From positions 62,001 to 126,000 of the forward strand of contig CM057057.1 in the NCBI GenBank assembly GCA_029945375.1: a stretch of 64,000 bases of DNA, read 5' to 3'. Position numbers and translations under genes: made by a program. Under the pieces are notes generated by a model that was not told where the DNA came from, made no database searches, and worked only from the letters and a program-made list of their open reading frames with translations. The DNA is from Agaricus subrufescens. Taxonomy: Eukaryota; Basidiomycota; Agaricomycetes; Agaricales; Agaricaceae. Within the stretch, counting starts at the first letter, position 1. Every line of letters begins with the position of its first letter. This document shows, in pieces, positions 46,936-58,661 of this stretch.

Positions 46936-47690
46936 GTGGGAGCACAGCCACCACGGGGCCATGCTGTAGCCACGCGAGCCACGCGGGAACAACCATAGGC
47001 AATTCCCGGGGCTGGCCACCCAAAGACCACCGAGCAGAGCCACCAATTATCTAATCTGGTAGCAGGCTATTTTAGTGACCATTCCCCAAAAGAGTCGACT
47101 CCGGGCGATTTTTTTTGCAAATAACTCGCCCAAAATCAGATGTTTTCCCACGAAACTACCACCACCAAAAAGGAAAAAAATCAGCGCATTTTTTGAGGTT
47201 TTTTTGAGGTATCAAACTCCGCTGCTTACGTAATCATACCGTTGGCCAATGATACAACACCTAAGTGATTGCGAATATCTCTGTCAATACTAAGCCATAT
47301 AGAGTCATTCAAGTATCACTCGGATCGCACAATTTTTCTTGTATTTGTCAATATTTTTTGACAATGCTAGAGTGATTTCTCAGATATGTTTTTTCCAAAG
47401 AACGGAGAAATCAGTACATATGTCATTTTCCTTATATCTCATCAACGGCTCACGGGCCGAATATGGTTCCCATATAAAAAATGGATGGGGAATTTTTCTC
47501 CTATTTGTCATTATTTTTTCTACGGGATCCACTCACATGCATTTTCCCACTCAGGACGGGACAGGGGCATGACTAAGCGAAGGTAAGGGGCCACCATGAT
47601 GCCACCGTGATGCCACCTTTGCATGTGTAAGCAGCCCACTGATGCCACCAGTGCATATGTAAGCAAAGGTAAGCTTACCTTTGGGCGCAT

Positions 47691-48812
47691 AGCCACAGGG
47701 GGCTGGCAACCGAGCAAGCCGTGAAATCAACCCCCTGCAGTACCCCCAGCCCCACTTTCCTAATTCAGAACTCACACGAGGATACTGCAGAACCCTGGTC
47801 ACCCAAAGTAACGCACAAGTCACATCAAGGTCACAAATGAGATACATTAGTCATTGTCAGTGTAGCGGTATTGTAGTATCGTACTGGTATCGTACACTGA
47901 TCGTACATATACATGACTAGTTTCCTAAATATGGTGTTTCTTTGAGGGCGGTTTTATGGTTGATTGAGTTGCTGTCCTTGCTCGCTTTCCTGCCACCTTG
48001 TCCTTGTCATATACATCCGCATCCAACACCAAATCATCACTGTTCAGTAGGTTGAAATCTGCTCGAGTCTTCATAGTGTGTTCGGTCTTAATACCGAAGG
48101 AAAATTCCTCAGCCCGTGGAATATGTATATCAGTTTGCATCAAAAATGGCCTACTTCCTGTGACTTGTGAAGCCGAAATGGATATGTCTCCCAGATAGAG
48201 CCAGGAGACCATTGAACCCATTGACCAGGGCACTCGGCACGAGTGCATGTGGTATTATTAGAATCAGATGATGCTGGTATCGTTTCGGAGGGAGGCTGTG
48301 ATTGAAAACTTCCTGAGCTACCAAGCACAGCCGCTGAAAGCTGGAATTTCTTTGCAGCTTGGTTCTTTTCTTGCTTTATACAGGCATCACGATGCTGCTT
48401 GAGGTGATATGAACTTGCTGTGGCCGCAAGGCTAACTGGTTTTTTGCACAAATCACAATGAACCATATGCCGCTTTTGCTGAGGATTGAATTCTGTTTTG
48501 AATTCCGTCCCATCATCGAGAAAAATAGTGGTATCTTCAAGGATTTGCTTGGCCCGTAGCGTCATTGACAATGAAGAGATTTTAAAGAGGCGTATATTCT
48601 GAAAATCTAAACATGCTCCTGATTTCTACATAAGACGATTATCTTATCATCTGATGTCATCAGTAGAGTGACACGGCGTGATACTCAGCGTGATGTTGAG
48701 CGTGATGATAGCCATCTGCAGTATCCTCGTGTGAGTTCTGAATTAGGAAAGTGGGGCTGGGGGGTACTGCAGGGGGTTGATTTCACGGCTTGCTCGGTTG
48801 CCAGCCCCCTGC
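47691..48812. mobile_element. 1.1-kb unit with about 97-bp inverted repeats, inside element A
   Basis: The left end (47691-47788) and the right end (48716-48812) are inverted copies of each other over about 97 bp with few differences. They include CTGCAGTA.CCTCGTGTGAG and the reverse. Between them lies a minus-strand gene with a BED/C2H2-like finger. Such long inverted repeats are typical of cut-and-paste DNA transposons or MULE/hAT derivatives. No transposase catalytic domain is recognised. Outer sequences rich in GCCACC and TACCTTTCGG may extend the unit to 47583-48905. Confidence 0.65.
47925..48565 (-). CDS. BED/C2H2-like zinc-finger protein in the inverted-repeat unit
   Basis: From Met 48565 (MTLRAKQILEDTTIFLDDGT) the protein carries VHCDLCKKPVSLAATASSYH and LKQHRDACIKQ. 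That is a Cys-x2-Cys finger followed by two His and a Cys, as in BED-type fingers that begin many fungal transposases. A second minus-strand block (47925-48140) ends KRARTATQSTIKPPSKKHHI, a nuclear-signal-like tail. An intron near 48140-48230 must join the two, and its exact borders are not resolved. There is no DDE or RNase-H core, so it could be the DNA-binding remnant of a transposase or a captured host gene. Confidence 0.45.
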
Positions 48813-49204
48813 ATAGCCACCATCCATCATACCTTTCGGCATCTGCCGAAGGTAACATCGCTGACAAATGTACCTTTCGGGCATAGCCGAAAGGTACCTC
48901 TGAAGCCACCTTTCGAAAATAAATAAAGAAGAATTCATATCAATTCAACGAGTGGTCCGATTGCCACGATACTATATGCGTTAGAACGGGAATTAAAATG
49001 CGAATTTATTTATGCCATTACCTAAGCAGAAGAGAAAAAAACAAAAGACGTAACAGTGACTGAGAGTGCCTATGGCACTCTCAGTGATAATACTGCTAGC
49101 TTCCAACGCAATGATATCGGCAGCCCTGCCATAATCGAGGGGGTGGTGTAGCAATGGTGCATGCCGTGAACGGTTCAGATAGTGTAAAAATTGGAATTTT
49201 AGTT

Positions 49205-50915
49205 CTATAAAAACGTCATGTTCGGTGCCCGTTCAAAAGAAGGTAAATATTGACACACACCCAGGTCGAGATTTTCAATATCATTTGCACCAACGAGGGG
49301 CATTAGGAGGGGCATTACAAAACCATAGTACAATTTGGGCTCAAAAAGGTAGAGGATTGAGTTCTTCATCCGAATATAGAGTTCGACACGATGTTTGAGT
49401 AAGATCCGACGAAGTTTTACACTGCGGTAAACAATGTTTTGGAGGATGAGAGCGTTGGTGAAATCTTGTAGTAATTGGTCATAATGAACTTGACCTTCTT
49501 CTGTAGAACCAGGGCCCAATTGAGCATAAAAACGGAACTGCATGCCACAAAAGAGCGCCTCCATGTCAGGATGTAACCTTTGACCAAAAACGGAGAGCAA
49601 GTTCTCAGCCCTCCTAAATGTTGAGCGTAGGCTTTCCATAGAGTGGCGAATGATATCCACTGCGTCAGGTTCTAGAACAAGGATATCGAGCGCAGAAGAA
49701 AGTCCCAATCCGATAGAGTACGACTGGGAGCAGATACACCATACATGTTGTAGAGCAGCGAATGACGTGCCATGAGCCTTCCAAACGTAGTCTCTCACCG
49801 GCACTGGACGATATTCCAACCAGGTAGCAAATCTGCCGACAGCACCGTGACGGCCTCTCCACCGCTTTCCCAATGACGACATAGTCCAGGCCAATGAGTC
49901 GAATATAATCCGTACAAGCCAAGAAGTAGGGGACTTGTACGGGCACTGAAGGATCAAAAATCTTGGAAAGATCACGCCTATAAGAGATTGGAGGAAGGGC
50001 ATTACGTTGACAATATACAGTAAGATGCCTGTGATACTCGTTACCACAAGTGCGGGTATTGCGGCAGCACGATTGATGTTCCAGAGAAAGTATACGAGGC
50101 CAGCGGTAAAGAGTGCAATGGACAGTTGAACGATAAGAAGCAAGACCTCGGGCGCATGATGTACGCCCCAACCAATAAACCCTTCATAACGCAGACGACG
50201 CATCCCGAGGACTTCTGTAGGTGAAAGAGATTTGTCTCTCAAATCTCTCCCACGGAGGAAGGCAGAGATCCATTGAAGACAGAACGTTCCGATCAGGACA
50301 GCGACGAGACTGAGTATGGAGCTCAGAAACCATAATTGATTAACCACAACATTGCGATGGTCCGGGATGAAACGCTTGGGGAGCTGCGCATGGCCTTGAA
50401 CACTCGTGTCGTTAAGTAATCGAACAACCTCTATGAGTAAGTCGGACATGGTGTCCTGCTTATCTTCCTGAAGTAGCTTGTAGGATTCAATTGTGAATGC
50501 AGTGACGATTGCCAGGAATAAACCTGCCTGGAGAGGTATAAAGCGATTGAATCAAGCAATATGAATTTTACCTACCACGACCATTAGGAAGGTTATCTCG
50601 TCTTTGAGATCACTACAGACGTCTTCATCGTGCCTCTCGACGACCTCATTACATTTTTCCCAGATATCCTGTGGCCTTCCCCTCTCGAAATACTGATAAG
50701 AACGCTGAGATGTCCACGTTTCCGAAGGCTGGTCAATGCTGAGTTCTAGTGCGCATTTCTGCTATAGTGATACCGATGCCTACCTCTGATGATGGTGGAG
50801 GAGCAGCATCAGCTTCCTAAGAAGGACAGGAGGCATTAGCCCTGAGGTACAAAGTGATTGATTTCGGACCTACCTGGGTCTGCATTGACTGATTTACCTT
50901 ACGGCGCCTCCTCAT
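49205..50915 (-). CDS. DUF6535 membrane protein, 516 aa
   Basis: Exons 50915-50874, 50816-50784, 50728-50576 and 50527-49205 are joined by introns of 48-57 nt and sum to 517 codons. After a short basic start (MRRRRKVNQS) the sequence reads ERGRPQDIWEKCNEVVERHD, then membrane segments FLMVVAGLFLAIVTAF, LWFLSSILSLVAVLIGTFCL, a WISAFLRGRDLRDK loop, and LLIVQLSIALFTAGLVYFL and IPALVVTSITGILLYIV. This order of four membrane helices and the NQLWFLSSILSLVAVL motif are typical of DUF6535 proteins, which are greatly expanded in agaricomycetes. The C-terminal 300 residues are soluble and helical. Function of the family is unknown. The gene is intact and lies between repeat elements A and B. Confidence 0.85.
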
Positions 50916-51355
50916 GCGTCGTGTCCGTAATACCCCAAACTGAAAAGGTCACAAACAGCGGTGAACATCAATCAACAAGCTGGACGACGAATGGAGTACG
51001 TACTGGTCTATTCATTTGTATGTCGAAGAGGTGAGTTGAAGGGCGAAAACAAGCGCGGAGGTACAGCCCTCATCACCGAAGAAAACATGCTGTGCACGAC
51101 GAGCAACCCTGCTTTGACGGATCAGAGCGGGCCGGTCGCGCACGTTCTCATAGTCGTTGTACTATTTTATGAGAAAGACAACATTAAAATCAAATTCAAG
51201 TACTACCAGACTGCTTAACGCGGCTGATATACTACTGCTGGTGTAAATGATCCTCAATTGTATTCATAAACCAGATTTTAGAATAGAATAGGCCCACCAC
51301 TGTTCTGAGAAAAGAGAGCACTTGTGCATATAACATCAGGAGGGTATTAGATTAT
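50916..51355. other. Intergenic between DUF6535 and Vps74 genes
   Basis: Contains the promoter side of the DUF6535 gene and the 3' side of the Vps74 gene, both on the minus strand. An open frame on the plus strand here (50961-51218) has no recognisable features. Confidence 0.45.
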
Positions 51356-52614
51356 TTACAGGAGAGAATCAAGTTTGGAAAGAACTTCGAGAAGCTCGAA
51401 ACCAACATCTTCCTCGCCGAGCATTTCTCTCTTGACCTCCGACACCAATCCGAGAACTGATTCTCTGCCGCTACTGTCACTGCCCATTGCAATCCGAGAC
51501 TGTGATCGCTTTCTTGGTGTGCCACTATCTGTGGACCCACTTCCAAAAGGCCAGACCATAAATTCGCCTAGAATCTCATCGCATCTCTGAAAAGCCAACT
51601 CTCTCGCTTCGTAGTCCAACCGTCCGAAGGCATTATCCAAGACGCTGGCGGTATAGGCCGTGCAGGCCAGGCAGACAGCCCGAATGGTTCGACATTGAAC
51701 GCCTTCAATATCCAGGGCATTCGCAGGTACGGCAGAGGTAGTTGAGGTGAGAAGGGAAACAACGCGGGTGATGATAGATTCTTTCGTACGGACGTCGGCT
51801 ACGGGATGTGTTGCCATATCAAAGAGAAGGAAGTTTCGTTTTTCCGTGCGCAAGACCCCTTTATCGACGAGACCTTTAGCGAGGCGTTCTCGAACTTGCT
51901 TGAGTTGGAAGCCGATCTTCATGACGTTCCATGTTTCGCCTAACGATGGGGATGTAAAAGCCATTCAGTGAAGTGAACATGGTCAAATGGTCGTACCAGA
52001 GAGGAGATCGACCCAGCTGTTTACGCTGAGTTTTTCGGTTTCTTGTTCCATTTTCATAAGCTTGAGTGCTTCATCGAGGATAGTTTCCCCAGTCTGCCTG
52101 TCATTAATCACCTGGACAAGTCTCTCAGGCAGGAGGAGCCGCCGCGGGTTGGGGTCCTTGACGAGAGCAATACGGCGTCGGAGAGCGAGCTCTATTAGGA
52201 TACAACCGCGGAGAGCGTAGGAAATATTGTCATTCCAAAAAGAAAGATAGCCCTATAGCGGCTGATCAATTGACGGTCGGAAGAGGACGAAAAGGCACCA
52301 ACCTGTTTATCTTTGAGGCCAAGAAGCAGGACCTCTTCCATGAGCGTCAGCCGCGGCATTTTACCTCCCAGTCTTGCTTCATCTGTTGCTTCTTGAGCGA
52401 GGTCCCTAGGGTCATATGCGATTTTGTTACTGCCCTCAAAGGCAGAGCCGGCGTGAAGAGCTGCGGGAGAAGTCGAGCCATTGTGGGGAGAGTGGGAGGG
52501 GGATGAAGGCAGTGGGGATTGTCGTCTCTTGTGGTTGGTGTCATTGTCATCGTCGTTGTAGGAAGAAGAGGTCTGTGCGACGCGTCAGCGAGAGAGCCCC
52601 GCGGCTGAAGACAT
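51356..52614 (-). pseudogene. VPS74: Vps74/GOLPH3 homologue with nonsense codon 10
   Basis: Vps74/GOLPH3 binds PtdIns4P at the Golgi and COPI, and keeps glycosyltransferases in place. Exons 52614-52303, 52252-51997 and 51939-51356 (introns 50 and 57 nt) sum to 384 codons. Family motifs are strong: [59 protein letters not shown], then AKGLVDKGVLRTEKRNFLLF. In the proposed frame MSSAAGLSR is followed by TGA (52587-52585) where related proteins have a second Arg of the conserved N-terminal Arg cluster (CGA to TGA explains it). The rest of the gene is open. Either it is a very young pseudogene, or translation starts inside, for instance at the Met of KMPRLTLMEEV, giving a protein without its disordered, COPI-binding tail. 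Element B begins 46 bp upstream. Confidence 0.8.
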
Positions 52615-52659
52615 CGGTGGCAGTCGAATGCGTTAAGTAGGGTAGGAAGGATGGGTTAG

Positions 52660-54993
52660 TCGAGTGCATGACAGCACTCGACTTGTCTCCTCCTTTGCGA
52701 GCATGACAGTGGCCCGGGTAGCTTGTAGATGCACCCCACGTTGCAGAGAGACAAAGGCTTTAGTAACGAATCAACATTATTCGAAAATAGAAACCTACCA
52801 AGTAGTACTTCTAAAGTTCATGTGTAGACCGGCTTGTTGTAGCATAACGCCTTGCTCGTTTAGCTTGAAATTGCAGATGTGAGTAGCGATAAGCATCATT
52901 AATCTGTGGCTAAAGTTTCAGATTTGTCAGTCCAAAATAGAATTACCTGTAGAATATTCTTTATAGAAGGGAGTGGGGAGTCTTGACTTCGACGACGGAT
53001 AGCAAGAGTAAAAGTGATTCAATTAACTCCAAACTTCGTACACGAAAGGCCTAGTGTAATCGCACTACACAGCTAAAAATTGGTGAATTTCGAGTCAGTA
53101 TATAACTCACGACAGCGAATTGTTTTGGACTCACCAGTCTACCACACCGTTTGATTTTTCTCCGCTTCAATTTTCAACCCTTACCCTTCTCGTTCTCGAA
53201 TCTTGCGCTTTCCAACGTCCCGTCCTTCCAAAAAAATTTTGAGCGCGATCAGTGGGCATGGCGGCAAACTGTTGCGAGACTAACATGGAGGTAAGGGAGT
53301 GGAGATACATTGACATTGTAGCCAATGCATAGATTGGCTCGTTGTAGCGGAACACTATGCTCATTCATCTTTACATTTGGGGCGTGAGTGGCGATAGATG
53401 ATGTCAATGTGTAAGTAAAGTTTCGAAGTCATCAGTGCAAAAGGGAATTACCTATGGAATATTCTTTATGCAAGGGAGTTGACACTCTTGACTTCGATGA
53501 TGAACAGCGATGATAAATGAGCATCAATTGACTTGAAATTTCGTGCAGAGTGAGACTATAATGGTCGCAGTATGCAACCAAGGTTTCGTGAATTTAGCAT
53601 CAGTATACAGCTCACGACAAAAGATTCTTTCAAACTTACCTATCTACCAAATTGTCAGATTTTTCCTCGGCCCAATATCCAACCTCTGCGTTTCTCGTTG
53701 CCCACACTTCCACTTTCAATGGTCAAGTCCTACCAAAAATAAATTGAGGCCAATCGGTGGGCATGGCGGCGACCTGTGACGAGACGAACATGGAGGGAAA
53801 GGAGAGTGATGGCAGCACAGCCACCACGAGGCCTTGCTGTAGCCACACGAGACGCACGGGAGCAGCCACCGGCAATTCCCGCGCCTGGCCATCCATGGAC
53901 CACGAGAGATAGCCACTGATGATCTAATCTGGTCTCAAGCCAGTGATTTAGCGGGCAATTTCCCAAAAGAGTCGACTCCGGGCGAGGTTTTTGCAAATAA
54001 CTCGCCCGAAATAAACTATTTTCTTACGAAAGTTACACCAAAAGAAAGGGAAAAAATCAGCGCATTTTTCTCAGCTATTAAAATCCACTGCTTGCATAAT
54101 CACACCATTGGCCAATGATGTAGCACTAAAGTGAAGGCAAGGTATCTCTGTCAATACGAGGCTATATGTGGGCATTTTGGTATCATTAAAATCGCACGAT
54201 TTTTCTTCTATTTGTCAATATTTTTCTGACGATCCTAGAGCAATTTCTCACGTATGTTTTTTCCAAAGAACGGAGAAATCAGTACATATGTCATTTTCCG
54301 CATATCTCATCAACGGCTGACGGGCCGAAGATGGTTCCCACATAAAAAATGAATGTTTATTTTTTTCCTTATTTGTCATTATTTTTTCGCAAAGATTTGT
54401 TGACATGCATTTTCCCACCGGGATGGGAAGCAGAAATGACTAAGCAAAGCTGTCGTTGTGGCTGTGCAAAGCCGCTTGTGGTGCACTGCGCCAGCGGAGA
54501 TTGAACTGTGGGAATGTTGCGCTGCTCAATGGCTGCGCCAATGATTTGTAATACAGTGCCTGGCACACTGCGCCTGCGGAGATTGAAGTGTGGAAGCTTT
54601 GCGCCATCTGAGATTGAATTGCGCCACAGAATCTCGGCACGCTGACTAATTGCGCCAGTGAAGCCAACTGTGCGCCATTACACTGCTCGGCAAGCGCCGA
54701 GCCAATGGGATTCTTTATAATCATAGCCCATGCTGAAAGCAGGCTCCCAGCCTGCTTACTAATTGCGCCCTGGCAATTGCCTTGCGCCATCAGCTGCGCC
54801 ACTCCTCCCCTGAAAATGAAAGACAATTCAATATAAAATCAACGGCTGATCCCCTCAGCACGCTACTAGGCTCGTTGGAATCGCCTCGAAGAGGCGATTC
54901 CAACAAAACACAGTCCTAACGCTGCTTTGCAGCGTACCCCCCACAGAATTCCAACAAGCAGCGCTGGCGCGCTGCTTGTTGGAATTCTGCTAG
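52660..54993 (+). mobile_element. Helitron/Helentron-like tandem-repeat element, copy B
   Basis: Starts TCGAGTGCATGACAGCACTC, the same first 20 bases as copy A but for one change. Head, two 505-bp units (ending near 53284 and 53787), the common tail (53812-54435) and a GCGCCA-rich variable segment follow. The 3' hairpin has 19-bp arms (54946-54964 and 54969-54987), followed by TGCTAG (end 54993). Copy C begins directly at the next base. Open frames over the GCGCCA-rich part (minus strand, 54440-54826) are considered products of the repeats. Confidence 0.6.
53812..54435. repeat. Common 0.6-kb tail of elements A, B and C (copy B)
   Basis: Shared with 46936-47575 and 57583-58205. It includes AAAAGAGTCGACTCCGGGCG, GCAAATAACTCG, TTTTTCCAAAGAACGGAGAA and TCTCATCAACGGCT. 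Its presence at the end of every tandem array defines the family. Confidence 0.85.
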
Positions 54994-57900
54994 GACGTCG
55001 CATCTCCAAAGGACAGGTAGATTAGCATTAGAACAACGTTATTCACAAAGAGAGACTTACCAAGTAACAATGGTAAAGTCTATGCGTAGTTTGGCTTGTC
55101 GTAGCACAACGCCTTACCCGTTTGACTTCAAATTTGGAGGGGAGGCAGCGACAGACATCATAAACGGCTACCTAGATTATGGGACGTGTCAGCACAAAAG
55201 GGTATTACCTGTAGAATATTCTTTATCGATGGCATTAGACACTCTTGACTTCGACGACGAATAGCAAGCGTGAAAGTGATTCAATCGACTTCAAACTCGG
55301 TACACCGGAGAGCTATAGTAGTCGCATTACGCAGCTAAAATTTGGTGAATTTAATGTTAGTATAGCGCCTGCGACAATGGATTCTGTCAAACTCACCTAT
55401 CTACCAAATTGTCCGATTTTTCCTCAGCTCAGTTTTACATCTCTTGCCTTCTCGTTCCCGAATCCTCCCCTTTTTAACGTCGCGTCCTTCCCAAAAAGAT
55501 TTGAGCCCGATTGGTGGGCATGGCAGTGACCAGTGATGACACAAACATGGAGGTAAGGAGTGGAGACACATTGGTGTTGTAGCCAATGTGCAGTTTGGCT
55601 CGCCGTTGCACAACGCCTTACCCGTTTCACTTCAAATTTGGAAGGTAGAGAGCGACAAACGTAATGAAGATGCACCTAGAAGTGTTAGTGCAAAAGCAAA
55701 TTACCTACGGAGTATTCTTTGTGTGTGATAGTAGACAGTCTTGACTTCGACGACGAATAGAAAACGTAAAAGTGGTTCAATTGGTTCCAATCTTTGTACA
55801 CAAAATAACTATAATAATCGCATTATGCAGCTAGAATTTGGTGAATTTAGTGTTAGTATAGCGCCTGCGACGACGAATTCTGTCAAACTCACCTATCTAC
55901 CAAGTTGTCCAATTTTTCCTCGGCTCATTTTACACCCCTCGCCTTCTAGTTCCCTAGTTCTTCCCTTTCCATCGTCGCGTCCTTCCCAAAATAACTTGAG
56001 CCCAATCGGCGGGCATGGCAGCGACCAGTGATGACACGAACATGGAGGTAAGGGAGTGGAGGCACATTGATGTTGTAGCCAATGTGCAGTTTGGCTTGTC
56101 GTAGCACAATGCCATGACCGTTTGGCTTCAAATTACAGGAGCGACTAGCCATGGGAGTCCTCAACGCGTACCTAACGTATGGGACGTGTCAGTACAAACG
56201 CGAATTACCTATGGAATATTCTTCCTGGGTGATGATAGACAGCCTTGACGTCGATTGCAAATTGCGAGGTCGGAAATGTTTCAATTCACTCCAAAATTTG
56301 TACACATTGAGCTTACGGTATTCGCATTAGACGGCCAAAATTTGGTAAATTTAGAGTCAGTACAGAGCCTGCGACGCCGAGTTCTTTCAAACTTACCTGT
56401 CTACCAAGTTGTCCCATTTTTCCTCGCTTCAATTTTCGATCCCTGCCCTTCTCGTTCTCCAGTCCTCCCCTTTCCGTTGACCCGCTCTTTCAAAAAAAGT
56501 TTCAGCCCGATCGGTGGGCCTGGCAGCGACCAGTGACGACATGAACATGGAGGTAAGGGAGTGGAGATACATTTATGTTGCAGCCAATGCATAGTTTAGC
56601 TTCTCGTAACACAACGCCTTATCCGTTTGACTTGAAATTACAGGAGTGAGTAGCGATGGATATCATTAACGCGTACCTAGAATGTGGGACGTGTCAGTGC
56701 AGATGCGAATTACCTACAGAATATTCTTTATTGATAGCAGTGGACACCCTTGACGTCGATCACAAATTGCGAAGTCGGAACTGCTCCTATTCACCTCAAA
56801 CCTTGTACGCATGGAGCCTATGATAAGCGCACTACGCACCCAAGGTTTGGTGAATTTACAGTGAGCATAGCATCGGCAACAACAAATTCTTTCAAACTCA
56901 CCTGTCTACTAAGTTGTCTGATTTCTCCTCGCTTCAATTTGCGACCCCTACACTTCTCGTTCTCCTATCCTCCCCTTTCCGTCGACCCGTCCGTCCAGAA
57001 AAAATTTGAGCCCGATCGGTCGGCATGGCAGTGACCAGTGACAACATGAACACGGAGGTAAGGGAGTGGAGATACATTAATGTTGCAGCCATTGCATAGA
57101 TTGGCTCGCCGTGGCACAACGCCTTGTTGGTTGAGTCTGAAATTTGGAACGTAAGAAGCGACGGACATAATAAAGGTGTACCTAGAAAATGAGAAGTGTC
57201 AGTGCAAAAGCGGATTACCTATGAAATATTCTTCCTGGGTGATAATAGACACCCTTGACTTCGACAACGAATAGCAAGATCGAAAGCGCTTCAATTCACT
57301 TCAAAATTTGTACACACGGAGGCTACCATGATCGCATTACACAGCTAAAGTTTGGTGAATTTAGACTCAGTATAGGGCCTACGACAACGAGTTATTTCAA
57401 ACTTACCTGTCTACCGAGTTGTCTGATTTTTCCTCGCTTCAAATTTCGATCCCTACCCTTCTCGTTCGCCAGTCCTCCTATTTCCATCACCCCGTCCTTC
57501 CAAAAAAAGTTTGAGCCCAATCGGTGGGCATGGCGGCGACCTGTGACGAGACGAACATGGAGGGAAGGGAGAGTGATGGCGGCACAGCCACCACGAGACC
57601 TTGCTGAGGCACGCGAGAACAGCGGGAACAGCCACTGGTAATTCCCACACCTGGCCATCCATGCACCACGAGACTGATGATCTAATCTGGTCTCACGCGC
57701 GTGATTTGGTGGGCAATTTCCCAAAAGAGTCGACTCCGGCGAGTTTTTTGCAAATAACTCGTCCGAAATGAATCATTTTCTCACGAAAGTTAGACCAAAG
57801 GAAAGGAAAAAAATTAGCGCATTTTTCCAAGCTATTAATATCCACTGCTTACATGATCATACCATTGGCCAATGATATAGCACTCAGGTGGAGGCAAGGT

Positions 57901-58661
57901 ATCTCTGTCAATACTAAACTATGTATGATCATTTTGGTATCGTTAAAATCGCACGATTTTTCTTGTATTTGTCAATATTTTTCTGACAGTGCTAGAGCGA
58001 TTTCTCTGATATGTTTTTTCCAAAGAACGGAGAAAAACATATATATGTCATTTTGCTTATATCTCATCAACGGCTGACTGGCCGAAGATGGTTCCCACAT
58101 AAAAAATGAACGTTTATTTTTTTTCTTATTTGTCATTATTTTTTCGCAAAGATTTGTTGACATGCATTTTCCCACCCGGGATGGGAAGCAGAAATGACTA
58201 AGCGAAGCCGTCGGTGTGGCTGTGCAAAGCCGTTTGCTCATGAGTGCTCATAAAGGGATGACTAAGCGAAGCCGTTTTTGTGGCTGTGCAAAGCCGTCGA
58301 TGGATTGGGACAAAAAAGGTGACTAATTCACGGCTTTGCGGTGGCTGTGCAAAGCCGCCGATGGCAAAATGCTTACTCAGTTTCTAGATATGGCGAACAT
58401 ATGCCACGCCTGACGGCTTCAACGGCTTTGATCAGGCGTTCGGCAATTTCCGGGCGGCTTTAATCAAAGTCTTTTGAAGCCTGCCCCGAAATTAAATAAA
58501 AGATAATTCAATATAAATTCAACGAGTCGTCCCCTTGGGACGAGACTAGGCTCGTTGGAATCGCATTTTTAATGCGAACCCAACGATAGAATTCCCACGC
58601 TGCCGCGAGTGCAGCATTCCAACAAGCAGCGCTAAAGCGCTGCTTGTTGGAATACTGCTAG
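54994..58661 (+). mobile_element. Helitron/Helentron-like tandem-repeat element, copy C
   Basis: Begins abruptly at the GACGTCGCATCTCC head sequence, which in copy A is 66 bases inside the element, so its 5' end is missing. It has five tandem units (period about 505 bp, ending near 55546, 56039, 56545, 57050 and 57554), the tail (57583-58205) and a variable part with AAGCCGTCG repeats. The 3' hairpin has 18-bp arms (58616-58633 and 58636-58653), then ACTGCTAG (end 58661). The 1.48-kb repeat starts at the next base. Confidence 0.6.

Larger units (their letters stand above)
45278..49099 (+). mobile_element. Helitron/Helentron-like tandem-repeat element, copy A
   Basis: A 3.8-kb element with the same architecture as copies B and C. 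The 5' end starts TCGAGTGTATGACAGCACTC, itself a small hairpin. A head segment follows (from 45343, GGACGTCGCATCTCC). There are then three tandem units of about 505 bp, each ending near ACATGGAGGTAAGG (45902, 46407, 46912), and the common tail (46936-47575). A cargo segment follows (47583-48905, containing a separate inverted-repeat unit). The 3' end has hairpin arms 49059-49070 and 49074-49085 and then GATAATACTGCTAG (end 49099). Hairpin plus CTAG terminus, and no terminal inverted repeats, match Helitron 3' ends. No Rep/helicase gene is inside, so it is non-autonomous. Confidence 0.6.

Noticed and set aside
54440..54826. A 128-codon minus-strand frame rich in Ala, Gln and Ser
   Set aside because: It follows GCGCCA-type repeats in the variable part of element B, and copies A and C do not keep it.
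45600..57640. The regular 505-bp arrays as a CRISPR array or centromeric satellite
   Set aside because: The units are hundreds of bases long, diverged, and always followed by the same element tail, so they are internal repeats of a mobile element.
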